64,000 nt of DNA from Symbiodinium natans (lineage: Eukaryota; Sar; Dinophyceae; Suessiales; Symbiodiniaceae): NCBI GenBank assembly GCA_905221605.1, contig CAJNDS010000557.1, forward strand, positions 581,682-645,681, read 5' to 3'. The translations under genes and the position numbers were made by a program. Positions 19,970 to 30,299 of the stretch are shown here, in pieces (positions within the stretch are counted from its first letter, which is position 1; each line of letters begins with the position of its first letter). The notes below the pieces were generated by a model, which was not told the origin of the DNA, ran no database searches, and saw nothing but the letters and a program-made list of their open reading frames with translations.

Positions 19970-21608
19970 ACCCCCCCCACCCCCCCCCCCACCCTCCTCC
20001 CCCCACCCCACCTCCCCCCCACCCTGCCGAAGAGTCGCCTTAAACCTTAAGAGGGCTGGCTCAACCCTACGATCACTCCAAGCCGAACCCTAAACCCAAA
20101 AAAACCCTCAACCCCAAAGCGTGAACCTTGAGCCCTAAACTAACCCTCAACCCCAAACCCCAAACCATAAGCCTGGAACCCTCAACCCTCAACCCTCAAC
20201 CCAACCCTTATTGCTTGGGGTCCAGCGACTTGGGCGCTGCGGAATCACCATGCTCACGCGGATGCGCTGGGCCGGGCCGAGGCGGGTCGCGTAGCGTTAA
20301 AATTACAAAATCCTACAAACTCCGCTAACAAGATGTGAGGATGCCCCCCAGAAAGTAAGCTTCTGCATGAACATTTCGGGCTTAGGGTTCAGGGCTTAGG
20401 GCTTCTAAGCCTAGAGGGCTTAGGGTTTGGCCGCGAAACCAAACCGGAGAATGGAAGTCGCCGATGAGCTCGGCCATCTCAGAGTACCGCAGCTCCTGAA
20501 CAAAAAAAATCTTCTTGGGACCGCGTGGAAAAATCGAGGCTGTCAATGCAAAATCTAGTGTTAGATATGTCGAAACAAGAACAGAAGCAAGAACGCAAGT
20601 ACCCACCCCCAGAACCCCCAGAGCTGCCAGTCCCGAACGGACGTGGCAAGCTCACGCGGCGGCCTACTGCCCTTTTTTGTCTGTTGAGCACTGTTCAACA
20701 TGTAGGACAAAAAGAGGATGAACTTGCACCGGGAACACGTGAGCCATGCAAGACCAGTGCAGATAGGTAGCCGAAAAGGCGTGCGCCGTGCCCTGCTCAT
20801 GGGCTGCAACTTTCGCAGTCTGCTGGTGGTGGTGCCTCACGTCGCGTCTTTCGGGGCTGCATCTACCAAGTAGTCCCGCGTAATTTCAAACGTAGGTTGG
20901 GTGCTCATTCTCCCCTCTTCTCGGCCCGCTCCTGTACCCAAGAGGTCAAAAAACGAACCCCGCATGTGGCGTTGCAGCGCTTCTCTAGGTAGGACACATG
21001 GACCGACGAAGATCATACGGAGTCCTATCTCATACATAGTTCTTGTATTTCGGGTGATATAAGGGGATAACATTCGTGCTGACCTCGGCCCCGGCATTGG
21101 GCCATTGAGCTCGTTGAAGGATCTACAGTACTCTGGTCGAACGGTCCACCCCATGCTCAGCAGCGACCTTGTAACCCCAATTTAGGGTTTAGGGTTTTAG
21201 GGTTCAGGGTTTAGGGTTTCGGGTTGAGGGTTTAGGGTTTCGGCCGGGCTTTCAGGCTCCTTGCGACACGTTGGAAGGCCATGCCATGCCCATCTGACCG
21301 AGGATCCGGATGGCATGGCCCACGTCCGTATCAGTGTCCAGATCCAATACCAGATCTTCCCTGGCAGAGAGCTGCGTGGGTGGTAGCTACTGACATAATT
21401 GCCCCATTCATGTCTTGCACCTTCAAAGGGCGGTACTGCAACTTGTCATGTAAATAGGGGCCTTTTATTATTTTTTATTATCATTAGTATTATTATTATT
21501 CTTCTTCTTTTTCTCATTCTTATTCTTATTATTGCTATTGTTGTTATTACTATTCATGGAGGGCCTATAACCGGCTGCAATGGCCAGCAGCGAAGGCACC
21601 AGCCGCAT
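19531..21608 (-). CDS. Probable secreted or targeted protein gene, partly resolved exons
   Basis: Behind a spliced-leader relic (21,708-21,719) the first good ATG (21,606-21,608) opens MRLVPSLLAIAAG, a signal-peptide-like start. The next exon is 21,270-21,371 (LSAREDLVLDLDTDTDVGHA..GMAWPSN; acceptor CCACGCAG, donor AAC/GTGTCG, phase 0). The join to exon 1 needs a GC donor after ATT. It is followed by an exon starting 21,167 (VAAEHGVDRSTR), an open stretch to 20,841 ending at GTGAGG (..MSTQPTFEITRDYLVDAAPK), a 51-nt exon 20,445-20,495 after TTTTTTTTGTTCAG (ELRYSEMAELIGDFHSP), and a last exon 19,531-19,597 (SVAENLAASMLHEQRLQAGS, TAA). An ATT microsatellite fills intron 1. Function unknown. Confidence 0.4.
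19683..20030. repeat. C-rich tract (19,879-20,030) and adjacent island
   Basis: About 150 bases almost entirely C with scattered A. The poly-proline and poly-glycine frames here are artefacts. The island at 19,683-19,745 can read FYGIFVSGGPILPHAHDAC on plus. Confidence 0.8.
21468..21555. repeat. ATT/TTA-rich microsatellite inside an intron
   Basis: Tri-nucleotide-like ATT/TTC mixture between exon 1 and exon 2 of the gene above. Confidence 0.85.
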
Positions 21609-21707
21609 GGCCGCGCCGCGCCCAAATGGAAAATGGATTCGCGCCAGACAAAGCCAGGGATGAGCAAACGGGCCTCTCAGCTCGTTGGTGAGGAGCCATG
21701 TGACCCA

Positions 21708-21719
21708 CTTGAGCCAAAA
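21708..21719 (-). other. Relic of the dinoflagellate spliced leader
   Basis: Minus strand reads TTTTGGCTCAAG, identical to the last 12 bases of the 22-nt dinoflagellate leader. Truncated leader copies mark genes re-inserted from trans-spliced mRNA (established for dinoflagellates). About 0.01 exact copies are expected by chance in 128 kb of strand, and the site lies 100 bp upstream of a signal-peptide-like ORF. Confidence 0.5.
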
Positions 21720-22136
21720 AAGTTGCAAGTTGCCAAAGACATGACAGGACATTAGATTGTTGTATTGCTTCAACTCTGATGTTATTGTTGTAATATGATA
21801 TTGCTATACTATGATATTCATGGTGGCGGGATGTCGACGACAATGTTAGTTGACGGTAGCAGCATCTGCAAGCTGCGTGACAACGACGCGGCATATGAAT
21901 CCCTGGCTGCACAAAGCCCAGCATTTCTCATTCACCATATCAAGATGGCAGCTGCACGCAGATTGGCCTTCTTGCCGTGGCCAGGCACTGTTCGCACGTA
22001 GTCGGCCCAGTTGAAGCTGACCTCAAGCAGCCCCCCCGGGCGTTGCACTTGCTTGGAAGAACCCCCCCAAGTGTTCCCAACGGGACCCCACGAGGCAAAT
22101 CTTCCCAGATCCCTCGCTGCACAAGTTCCCCGAACC

Positions 22137-22340
22137 CTAAACCCTAAACCCTAAACCCTAAACCCTAAACCCTAAACCCCTAAACCCTAAACCCTAAACT
22201 CTAAATCCCGTCTGCCTGTCTACCTCGTCTACCTGGAGGTCCTGCCTCTCCGTCATCCGCGTTGTCGCCAACCTGGAGTTCGAGATCCCAAGATCCCTTC
22301 TTCCGGGAGCCCGGGAGCCCAGCAACCCAAAACCCCCCCC
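22137..22340 (+). CDS. Array (22,137-22,207) followed by a candidate plus exon (22,210-22,320)
   Basis: After a (CCCTAAA)n array the island reads STWRSCLSVIRVVANLEFEI PRSLLPG on plus, then a C run (22,327-22,347). The upstream plus ORF 21,795-22,001 (SICKLRDNDAAYESLAAQSP) may belong with it. Confidence 0.3.
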
Positions 22341-22734
22341 CCCCCCCCCAACACAAGTGGTCTAAGGAATGCACCACAATTTTGCCTAAGAATGGTGTGC
22401 TCTCTGGATCTGGCAGGGAGAGCCAATCACACTCGGAGGGGCCTTGAAGTTGACGCCCGAGGCGACCTCAGCGGTGAATTGGGTAGACTTTCCATTTTCG
22501 GGGAGGCCTTTCGGGGTTTCGAGGCTGCAGGAACACATATTGAAATTGAATGCGACCCCTATTAAACCCTAAACCCAAGACATAGGAAGCTCCCAAGGCC
22601 ACAGCCGGGTAGGCGCCCGCGTGCGCTCGAACCAAGGATGCCCAGCGTTGCACGTCGCAGCCTCTGGTTTGCTTTTCGATGCTGACATTGACATGTTTCT
22701 CTTTTCATGGTCATAGGATTCATATACCATGTAA

Positions 22735-23205
22735 CTTTTAACAGATAACAGATAACAGATAACATATAACATATAACATATAACATATAGCATATAACAT
22801 ATATCATATACATATAACATATGACAGGTAACATATGACATATAACATATGACATATACATATAACATATAACCTATAACCTATAACCTATAACATATAC
22901 CATATAACATATAACATACAACAACTACTATGCAACCGTGTAAATATACACGCACATGCAATCAGAATATATGTATGTATGTACGAATATGTATATTCTT
23001 ATTTCCCAAACAGTCTACTGTTGGGGTTCTAAATTGCCGACATTCTGAGGACTGTTGCCGGGTTCCTTGTCTCCCTTTGTCTCCATTTGTCTCCCTGTGT
23101 CTCACTTTGTCTCCCTTTGTCTCCCTTTGTCCCTTTATGTGGGTGGCTTTGCCGGGTTGCCCTTTGTCTCCCTTCGTCTCCCTTTGTCTCCCGTCGTCTC
23201 CACTG
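22735..23205. repeat. Hexamer array TAACATA (22,735-22,915) and 11-bp GTCTCCCTTT array (23,065-23,205)
   Basis: The first is an AT-rich satellite of ATATAACAT-type units. The second repeats TTTGTCTCCCT about ten times with point variants. The island just before them on minus (22,670-22,575) may code (QRWASLVRAHAGAYPAVALG). Confidence 0.85.
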
Positions 23206-23374
23206 TTGCTTTGACGTGCCGTTGACTGTTTGGGGTCTTCGGTGGTGTAATTATTTACTTACTTATGTATTGGTTTATATATATATAAGGTATATCGTAG
23301 CGATATTGCTGGACCAGAAATGCCTAGCGGGACCAATGCGACGATTGGGCTTTCGAGTTCCGGGTGTTAAGTAG

Positions 23375-23477
23375 GAGCGCAGTGAAGCTGTAAGGTCCTT
23401 GCCTGGGTTCTTGCCACTGAGCATGGCCACCTGGATTGCTGCACCTCCACCGATGCCACGCTGATTCTGCTTCAGAC
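23375..23477 (-). CDS. Candidate exon, unidentified
   Basis: Starts after GATTTTGCAG and reads LKQNQRGIGGGAAIQVAMLS..NPGKDLTASLR. A glycine-rich helical start; no family recognised. On plus, 23,600-23,688 reads LQWSLLCSQELERPSLADLR before a TTTAGGG array (23,690-23,755). Confidence 0.45.
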
Positions 23478-23791
23478 TGCAAAATCAAGGTCCAAGTGCC
23501 CCCTGGTTCAAGAGGACCGCTTTTTTCACCTGTCCATGTCCTGTCACACCCTTCTCCACCCCCTTTAGAGTAAACTTGCAATTTTGCCTAGTCGCCCGCC
23601 GGGGTCAAACTCTTCCAAAAGCACCTTGCAGTGGAGTCTGCTCTGCAGCCAGGAGCTTGAAAGGCCAAGCCTTGCAGACCTGAGGCAGGGTTTAGGGTTT
23701 AGGGTTTAGGGTTTAGGGTTTAGGGTTTAGGGTTTAGGGTTTAGGGTTTAGGGTTCGGTGGCGAACATGGAAGCCGGAGCCATTTAAACAC

Positions 23792-24020
23792 CTAGGAGTC
23801 CCAATCGTCTGAAACTTGGGCTTCAGGAACAGCTCCTGTTTCCACGTGTGGCGGCGCACATCCGCTAGATTCCCAGAGGCCTGTGAGGTGGAAAGCCGGG
23901 ATCCGGGCCCAGCCCATCCCGGGTGGAAAGACGACCAGCCAGCTGTCGCCCGTGCTGAGGGTGAATTCTATCTCCTGACGTATGAATTGAGTCGATTCAT
24001 TCTTCGAAACTAGGACGCTT
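23792..24020 (-). CDS. Candidate last exon of an unidentified gene
   Basis: Open minus frame ..KNESTQFIRQEIEFTLSTGD.., ..VVFPPGMGWARIPAFHL.., ..VPEAQVSDDWDS and TAG. Beta-rich and aromatic, as in an extracellular or enzyme domain. May be the end of a gene including the exons at 24,440, 25,152 and 26,178. Confidence 0.5.
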
Positions 24021-24382
24021 GAAACACCAGAGTCACCAGCTAATGGTCGATGCCCTTTGCCTGATGCCTCGTTCAAGCGTCTTGTCTTCACGCCCTTTTT
24101 TTCGCACCATCACTGCTTCATGTGCATGGGGTTCGCCGGCTACCGCTTGTTTGCGACATGGGTGCTCGGGGTGGGGGGGAGGGCGGGTGATGCGGGGGTG
24201 ATTTCGGGATGCTTTTTTTCGGGGTTTGTTGTTTTGCTGCAAGTTTCCCTTAGCCCAACCCAAGACACGCATGTGCATGCAAGTGTGCAAAGAGCTGCCA
24301 AAACGGACCCCAAAATCTGGAACAACCCCATATGAAGAGTTCAGGGTGCTTCAGCGCGTTCCACGGTGTCCAAGTCCGTGAG

Positions 24383-24430
24383 GGGGCGGGGGGGGGGGGG
24401 GGGGAAGCTGGGGGGGAGGGGGAGGGGGAG
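24383..24430 (+). repeat. G-rich run
   Basis: Mostly G with isolated A and T. The exon at 24,440 (minus) ends just before it. Confidence 0.9.
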
Positions 24431-24439
24431 GGTATTAAC

Positions 24440-24526
24440 GGCTAGTGCGTGTGCACGCTGGTCCTTGCCCTGCACAAAGTCGGTGCAGTCCACAAGCTTA
24501 CCGTCCACGCGGAGCTTCTTCGGCTC
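24440..24526 (-). CDS. Exon with clean borders, unidentified
   Basis: 87 nt, phase 0 both sides: EPKKLRVDGKLVDCTDFVQG..QRAHALA. Acceptor GGGGGGCCCAG, donor GCC/GTTAAT. Confidence 0.5.
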
Positions 24527-24910
24527 CTGGGCCCCCCACGAAAGCCAGTTTCCTTTTAGAGGCCCTGTTGCAATACTCCCCTCTCTCCCCCCCGAATGTT
24601 TAAAAAAAGGGATACTTGGCAGGTGTTGATGGCTCAAGGTGTTGTGGACTTGCGGTTCATAATATTATTCATATTCATTGCCATTGCTTGTCGGGACTGA
24701 GCGTGGCCCGGGAAACTGCTTGGCATTGAGCATCTTAACCCTAAACCATAATCCTAAACCCTCCATGAACAACATCGAGAAGAAAAAACAAAAAGACAAA
24801 ACCCCCCTAAGACCTCAATCCGCTCTGTATCTCGCGCACTCAGCCTTTTTGACCCAACACCCTGAACCTGAAACCTTAAACCCAAAACCCCACTTTAAAG
24901 CCCAATGCTT

Positions 24911-25148
24911 ACTAAACCCTAAACCCTAAACCCTAAACCCTAAACCCTAAACCCTAAACCCTAAACCCTAAACCCTAAACCCTAAACCCTAAACCCTAAA
25001 CCCTAAACCTAACCCTAAACCCTAAACCCTAAACCCTAAACCCTAAACCCTAAACCCTAAACCCTAAACCCTAAACCCTAAACCCTAAACCCTAAACCCT
25101 AAACCCTAAACCCTAAACCCTAAACCCTAAACCCTAAACCCTAAACCA
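24911..25148 (-). repeat. Longest interstitial (CCCTAAA)n array, about 34 units
   Basis: Perfect units except one CCTAAAC slip at about 25,005. The near-perfect state suggests recent expansion or homogenisation. Confidence 0.97.
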
Positions 25149-25151
25149 AAC

Positions 25152-25222
25152 CTGGGCTTCCCAGCCGCCAGCATCAGGTCCGAGGACACCAGGGGCCGCA
25201 CGCCGCGGAACCTGCCATCGAT
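25152..25222 (-). CDS. Exon between two telomere-type arrays, unidentified
   Basis: 71 nt: IDGRFRGVRPLVSSDLMLAA..KP. Acceptor GTTTAAACAG-type edge of the array, donor CCCAG/GTTTGG. On its other side a TTTAGGG array (25,227-25,313) follows. Confidence 0.5.
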
Positions 25223-25315
25223 CTGTTTAGGGTTTAGGGTTTAGGGCGTGGGGTTTAGGGTTTAGGGTTTAGGGTTTGGGGTTTAGGTTTTAGGGTTTGG
25301 GGTTTAGGGTTGGTT

Positions 25316-25525
25316 TCGGCCGCAATATGGGCATATCCCAAAATAGGGTACCCCTTTGAAACCCCAAATAGAATAATAGAACCCCCTTAAAGGGGCCCCT
25401 AAGAAAAGGGTACCCAAAAAGGGTACCCCTACTTTCGGAAACCCCCACATACACCCCTCAAATCGTAAGATTCCCTGAGAACAAGGACCCCAATAAGGTA
25501 CCCCTAATTTCGGAAACACCCATCT
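25316..25525 (+). mobile_element. Palindromic element, family F1, nested or duplicated copy
   Basis: Contains two family right ends (TACTTTCGGAAACCCCCACA and CTAATTTCGGAAACACCCAT) and AAGGACCCCAATAAGGTACC, as if one copy had inserted into another. Confidence 0.5.
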
Positions 25526-25547
25526 CTGTCTCTCTCTCACGATGCGG

Positions 25548-25775
25548 GGCCTCCCAGATTGTACGATTTTCAGATTACGATCTTGCAGCCTTACGATCTT
25601 GCATCCTTCGTATATTCTAATTATTACTATAGTAATATAACATTAACTTAAACACTTTGGTGTTAACATAGTTATGATAATTTTGCTGTAACTTTGAAAA
25701 TTGGTTGTTAAATTTGTTTGTATTTGTTAAATTTGTTTATTTAATAGTTTTAGAATACAACGCCACGGCCTCCCA
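25548..25775 (+). mobile_element. Candidate introner-like insertion
   Basis: An AT-rich block of about 208 bp (25,558-25,765) is flanked by the direct repeat GGCCTCCCAG (25,548-25,557 and 25,766-25,775). The right copy ends in AG and is followed by a protein-like plus frame (25,776-25,870, LRLRLSRDKGRATASWEADG). A duplicated target serving as splice acceptor is the hallmark of introner elements; the coding status of the left side is uncertain. Confidence 0.4.
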
Positions 25776-25966
25776 GCTAAGGCTCCGACTCTCCCGTGAC
25801 AAAGGCCGAGCCACGGCAAGTTGGGAAGCTGACGGCCTTGCGCGAACTCTAGGTCTTCACTTCAAGGGTTTAGGGGTTTGGGGTTTAGGGTTTAGGGTTT
25901 AGGGGTTTAGGGGGTTAGGGTTACGGGGATTCCAAGCACGGTTAGGGCTTTATAAGGTTCCAGGAG

Positions 25967-26100
25967 GCTAAAAGAGTGCTTGAGAAGAAAGGCTCCAGGA
26001 TGACCCGTAGGGCGCAAGCCTTTAGGTTGTGACCGGCTCCTTTCCGGTACGCCAGCGTCACACCTGGGGATCCATCGCTCCAGCAACTAGGGACTCTGGA
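25967..26100 (+). CDS. Candidate plus exon with one in-frame TGA
   Basis: EAKRVLEKKGSRMTRRAQAFR after GGTTCCAG, then TGA, then FRYASVTPGDPSLQQLGTLE in the same frame. AG/GTTGTG could be a donor at 26,030, or the TGA makes this a decayed copy. Confidence 0.35.
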
Positions 26101-26177
26101 ATATTGGGGACCCTAAACCCTAAACCCTAAACCCTAAACCCTAAACCCTAAACCCTAAACCCTAAACCCTAAACCGT

Positions 26178-26345
26178 CCGATGAAGGTGTAGTTACTCGT
26201 GGATTCATTGATGCTGCAGCTGGTGTATCTGGCTCGAACTAAGGGGACACCATCCAAGGCAAATGGTAGCTGAGGATGCGGCAGGCCTCGTCCCAGCTTT
26301 CCGCAATCGGGCCTGTCATAGACGAGGGTCGAACCGACATGCGAG
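26178..26345 (-). CDS. Candidate exon, unidentified
   Basis: Minus frame SHVGSTLVYDRPDCGKLGRG.., ..FALDGVPLVRARYTSC.., ..STSNYTFIG, running into a (CCCTAAA)n array (26,110-26,173). Extracellular-like composition. Confidence 0.5.
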
Positions 26346-26567
26346 GCAGGAGAGTGGTCTTGTTTTGAGGGGCCAGGGTGAAAAATGGTGTGTCAGGTCG
26401 GTGCACGCACCACACGGCCCCTCCCTCCCTCTGGGCCTGGCAGGACCTCGTTGCTGTCATAGCCCAGGAAAACGCCCAGGCCTTTTGAGGGGGAATATGC
26501 TCATGCGAGTTTGGATGGCTGGCGCTGACGGAGTACAGAGTTTATTGCAGCGCATGCCCAATCAAAG

Positions 26568-26905
26568 GCCCGAGCCGTGCTGGAACTCTTCCATGCCCGG
26601 CGAGGTCATGAAGGGCTGCATCACGTGGACCTTGCTAGTGGCCAGGCCCACATGCTCATGGAATTCGTGGACATCGAACACTCCTTTTGCGGCGGATCTT
26701 CTCCTGCCACGCTCTTTGGCCAGGGTAAGTCCTTCGCGGCCGCGGGTGCACCCCACGGCGCGCGAAAACGGGTTACGACGCCGCACTCAGGAAGTCAAGG
26801 CCCTGCACCTGAGGGCAGTCTCGTCGGGCTTTTTGGGATGTTCTGGGGTCCTTTCCTGTTCTTTGACGTCCCAGCCTTCCCCATGCGTGGTGCACGGGCG
26901 AGAGC
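26568..26905 (-). CDS. Two candidate exons, unidentified
   Basis: 26,700-26,568 reads KGVFDVHEFHEHVGLATSKV..QPFMTSPGMEEFQHGSGL, then TGA. 26,905-26,795 reads GWDVKEQERTPEHPKKPDET. Plus-strand frames of similar length exist here, so strand is probable but not certain. Confidence 0.4.
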
Positions 26906-27065
26906 GGAAGCGATGCCCTGGGCAGGGCAGTGAGGAAACTCGGTGAGGGAACCCTGGACAAGATCCATTTAGACGAAGTGGAACGGAACGAAGCCACAAC
27001 TATCACTGCGAATATTTGTGAATATCTGCCAACTCCCCCCCCCCCCCCCCCCCATCCCAGCCAAA

Positions 27066-27203
27066 AAACAAGGCACCCTTGAACTCCCGCGATGGCCTCC
27101 AGCCGGTCCGAGGGCGGGCCCCGGATCAGCCGCCGCTCCACGCCGTCCACGCGGTGGAGCAGGGCATCCTTTGAAAACTCTGCGCTTCTCCCAGGGGTTT
27201 TGA
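27066..27203 (-). CDS. Candidate exon, unidentified
   Basis: AEFSKDALLHRVDGVERRLI..PPSDRLEAIAG, helical and charged, between an F1 palindrome (upstream on minus) and a C run (27,033-27,052). Confidence 0.5.
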
Positions 27204-27235
27204 AGGGAAGCCGCAATTGATGGATAGGGAATGGT

Positions 27236-27342
27236 CCATATGGGGGTTTACGAAAATAAGGGATATAGGCCCCCAAATAGTAGGATTCCCTTGCAATAAG
27301 AACCCCAATAAGGTACCCCTAGTTTCGGAAACCCCCATATGG
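27236..27342 (+). mobile_element. Palindromic element, family F1, best-preserved copy
   Basis: 107 bp with CCATATGG at both ends: CCATATGGGGGTTTACGAAA ... AGTTTCGGAAACCCCCATAT. It carries CCCCAAATAGTAGGATTCCC and AATAAGGTACCCCTA in the centre. A reverse copy lies at 27,490-27,586. Confidence 0.75.
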
Positions 27343-27702
27343 TTCAGGGATTGTGGATCAGAAGTCGGAAGCACCCTAAACCCTAAACCCTAAACCCTAA
27401 ACCCTAAACCCTGAGGCCACCGCGAGTTCATCATCAGGATTGGCCACGGATGTGCTCACAGTCCTCGGCTGAAACCGGCATGGGGTCCAATGGGGGATGA
27501 CGATATAATCATTAGGGGTACCTTACTGGGGTCCTTAGTATAGGGGGATCTTGACAAGTTTGGCCTATTTTCGTAGACCCCCCATATAAGTGGTCCACTT
27601 CCTTGGGGGCGCACAGCTTGTCCTTTTTCACACTGCCTGCCAGTGCTTCGCAGCCCTTCATGGCCAATTCCCATCTCACCATTCGCTGGTGCCAGTCTTT
27701 CC

Positions 27703-27996
27703 TGAGTCACGGAGGCTCCACAGCAGCTGTCACAAGAACAACATCGAATACGCTATGCTAGACTCGCTTCGTTCGCTTGGCTCGCGCCGTGCATATTGCT
27801 TCCGAGCTGTCCTGCTGCTTCTCGTAAGAGGCTTTGCGGGGGAGTGGTGGTGGCAGATTTTGCTCGGCTTTGTGCAACATGGATCGGGGGAGCTATCGAC
27901 TCACGCATTGCAGAGACCTTCGGTGACATAGTTTGGGAGGACTCTTCAACGAACTCTGGTTCACGTCATCGACGCAGAAGGAGAACAGCTGCTGCT
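27703..27996 (+). CDS. Candidate plus exon, about 98 codons
   Basis: Open frame VTEAPQQLSQEQHRIRYARL.., ..GGVVVADFARLCATWIGG.., ..RIAETFGDIVWEDSSTN.. and an arginine run, up to a (CCCTAAA)n array at 28,000. No family recognised. Confidence 0.45.
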
Positions 27997-28112
27997 AAAC
28001 CCTAAACCCTAAACCCTAAACCCTAAATCCCGATCCGACCATGGGGCGCTTCCCTGGAGGATGAGCCAGAGCCGGCAGCGCGGAAGATCCTGGGGGGGGG
28101 GGGGGGGGGGTA

Positions 28113-28300
28113 TACGGTATAACACGCAACATCTGAGTCTGAGTAGCTGCAGATGTGCACCGGGGTTGGAACCAGCCTTTCAAGAAACCGCTGCTCTTTT
28201 TTGAAAAGCCTGCTCCATAATCAAAAGCAAGGAGAAACTCGCTATCAGCCTTGCCAGGGTACGAGGAAGGAGCATTCGAGTTGCTCGATTGCTTCCGCAA
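28113..28300 (-). CDS. Candidate exon, unidentified
   Basis: SSYPGKADSEFLLAFDYGAG..KKSSGFLKGWFQPRC, next to a G run (28,093-28,110) and a long TTTAGGG array (28,325-28,455). Confidence 0.45.
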
Positions 28301-28324
28301 GAAGCGGACGTAGAAATACCTGCA

Positions 28325-28455
28325 GGGTTTAGGGTTTAGGGTTTAGGGTTTAGGGTTTAGGGTTTAGGGTTTAGGGTTTAGGGTTTAGGGTTTAGGGTTT
28401 AGGGTTTAGGGTTTAGGGTTTAGGGTTTAGGGTTTAGGGTTTAGGGTTTAGGGTA
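28325..28455 (+). repeat. Interstitial (TTTAGGG)n array, about 18 perfect units
   Basis: No variants seen. Confidence 0.97.
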
Positions 28456-28659
28456 ACAAGGTGACATGGAAGGTCATGGCTTGTCCGTTCCAGGCTCGGC
28501 ATCCTTGACGTTTTGTGTTTTCGGGAACTCAAACCTCAAACCCGAGGCCGACCTTTGTACTCTAAGATGAGGAAGGACACTGCCAGGGGGACCCTAAAAC
28601 CCTAAACCCTAGCCCTAAACCCTAGCCCGAAACCCCAAACCCTCAATCCCAACCCTAAA

Positions 28660-28780
28660 CGAGGCTTCAGACTCCAACGCTCTGGGCCTCTCCCTGTCAG
28701 ACATGTTGGCAGTCGTCACAGCCTTCCTAGGATTGCAGCCGGCTTGCATGCAGGCCGTGCGTCTGTTAGATCCTATACTG
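28660..28780 (+). CDS. Candidate plus exon
   Basis: EASDSNALGLSLSDMLAVVT..LGLQPACMQAVRLLDPIL, then TGA. It lies head-on to the minus-strand exons that begin at 28,775. Confidence 0.4.
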
Positions 28781-30000
28781 TGAAGTGATTACAAGTGCTT
28801 TCCAGGTCTGGAAGACTGAATCGAAGGAGCGCAGAAGCTGTCCAAATCCAGCCCAGTTTCATGAACTGCCAGGCGGCATGGCGGATGTACTTGCTGTACG
28901 TGCTCTGCGGGTCCCGGCGCAGCGGGCGGCAAAGCTCATTGAAAGCGAAGAACACCTCAGCTTCGTGACCATACGTCTCACGGAGCAGAACCTTGACGTC
29001 GTAGGAACTCAACACCCAAACAACTGCAACTTTCCCACGCTACTAGGCTCAAATCTTAGAAGCGTGTCAGTTCGCTTTTTCACACTGGCAAGCACTTCAG
29101 GCATTTCACCGAAATTTCACCTGGGGCATGCGTAGCCCAAACTGAACTCCTGTTGTCATGATCCCGCTGCGAGCACATCTTCGCCCGACTCCATAATGTC
29201 CTCTTCGAAATATGCACGAAGAGCTCCGCATGTGCATATCTGTCTGTGAGCTTCGAGGTCACCAGTTCTCAAAAGGGGTGCCACTTCCATGGTTGCCTTC
29301 TCGCTCCAAAGCAAATGCGTGGCCGGTGGGGAGGACCTCGTTCCAAGGCAACTTCGGCCAGGTCGCCGAAGCTGTCCTGAGCGAAGTCCTCCTCACGAGC
29401 CCCCCTTAAGCGGGCAAAGCGGCGTGGCGAGGCATCCTTCACACGCGAAGACGTTCACAGGTGGTGCCTGCAAGTGGCACAATCTTGCCGAAAACGTTGG
29501 GAAGCCTTCAACGATATCGCAGATGACGGCAGTGATCGCCTCTAGTGGCAACTCTGTGTCCTCAAAAAGCACTCTCGCGGCAGCAGTGTCTGGGATCCCT
29601 GCGCGGTGGCAAAGGCAAGCCGGGCCGAGTTGCCATCGAAGTCTTTGCAGAAGACCACTCAACGTTGGCAATCCGAACTCTAACATGCGAGGCTCCGCCA
29701 CTTTGAGCAAGGACTGCAACGCGAGAAGCTTCATGGACTCATGATTTGGGACACTCTAAGAACTGAGGTAAACCGGCAACCATTGCGGCTTCGAGACCGC
29801 CATCCGATGCAGCTTTGCTGCTTTGTTTCAGATCAGTGTCTGACCCAACGTTCTTGAGAGCAGGGCGAAGGAAATCTAGGGCCCCGAAGGCGACACGCGG
29901 CCGCTGCGGTCTTGGAAGGCTTCACGGGCGGCAGTCCGTGTTTCAGTATCGCGATGATGTTGAGACACAAGCTGCAGGGAGGAGGCTTGAAAGGGACACC
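28773..30000 (-). CDS. Helical-repeat (ARM/HEAT-like) protein gene, several exons
   Basis: From right to left on minus: SLCLNIIAILKHGLPPVKPS (29,990-29,920); VAFGALDFLRPALKNVGSDT..GGLEAAMVAGLPQFLE (29,900-29,755); SMKLLALQSLLKVAEPRMLE..AITAVICDIVEGFPTF (29,734-29,470); ALRAYFEEDIMESGEDVLAA (29,232-29,165); and MLSSYDVKVLLRETYGHEAE..YIRHAAWQFMKLGW (29,015-28,775). The leucine-rich paired helices with a conserved-looking LPxFLE pattern resemble armadillo/HEAT repeats (inference). Frame changes between segments need short introns or indels. Confidence 0.45.
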
Positions 30001-30299
30001 ACTGCCCCCCCCCCCCCCCCCCCCCGCGGCGACCCGCTTGGGAACGCGAGCACAAGGTGCTAATTGGCCAACCATCCGAAGAACCCCACTCCACAGGCGA
30101 AGCCCGAAACGGCGCAGCAGTCTCAACCCTTCTGAATCTTGCCTTGGCACCAACCGGCGTTGGCCTTCGCTGACGTCGGGGCTGCAGAAGGCCTGACCTC
30201 GCTCACAAGGCCCAAAACCCGACAGCACACCCAGCAGACTTCGTAAACCCTATGGGCCTGCAGCAGGAGCAAATGACCAAAGAAAAACCATAGAGAACC

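Noticed and set aside
19668-20093. Poly-Gly and poly-Pro ORFs
   Set aside because: Translation of a C/G run; the same holds at 50,020-50,250 and 55,528-55,992.
26320-26345. tRNA T-arm like GGTTCGACCC on minus
   Set aside because: No acceptor stem or D/anticodon arms around it; the stretch is part of a coding-like frame.
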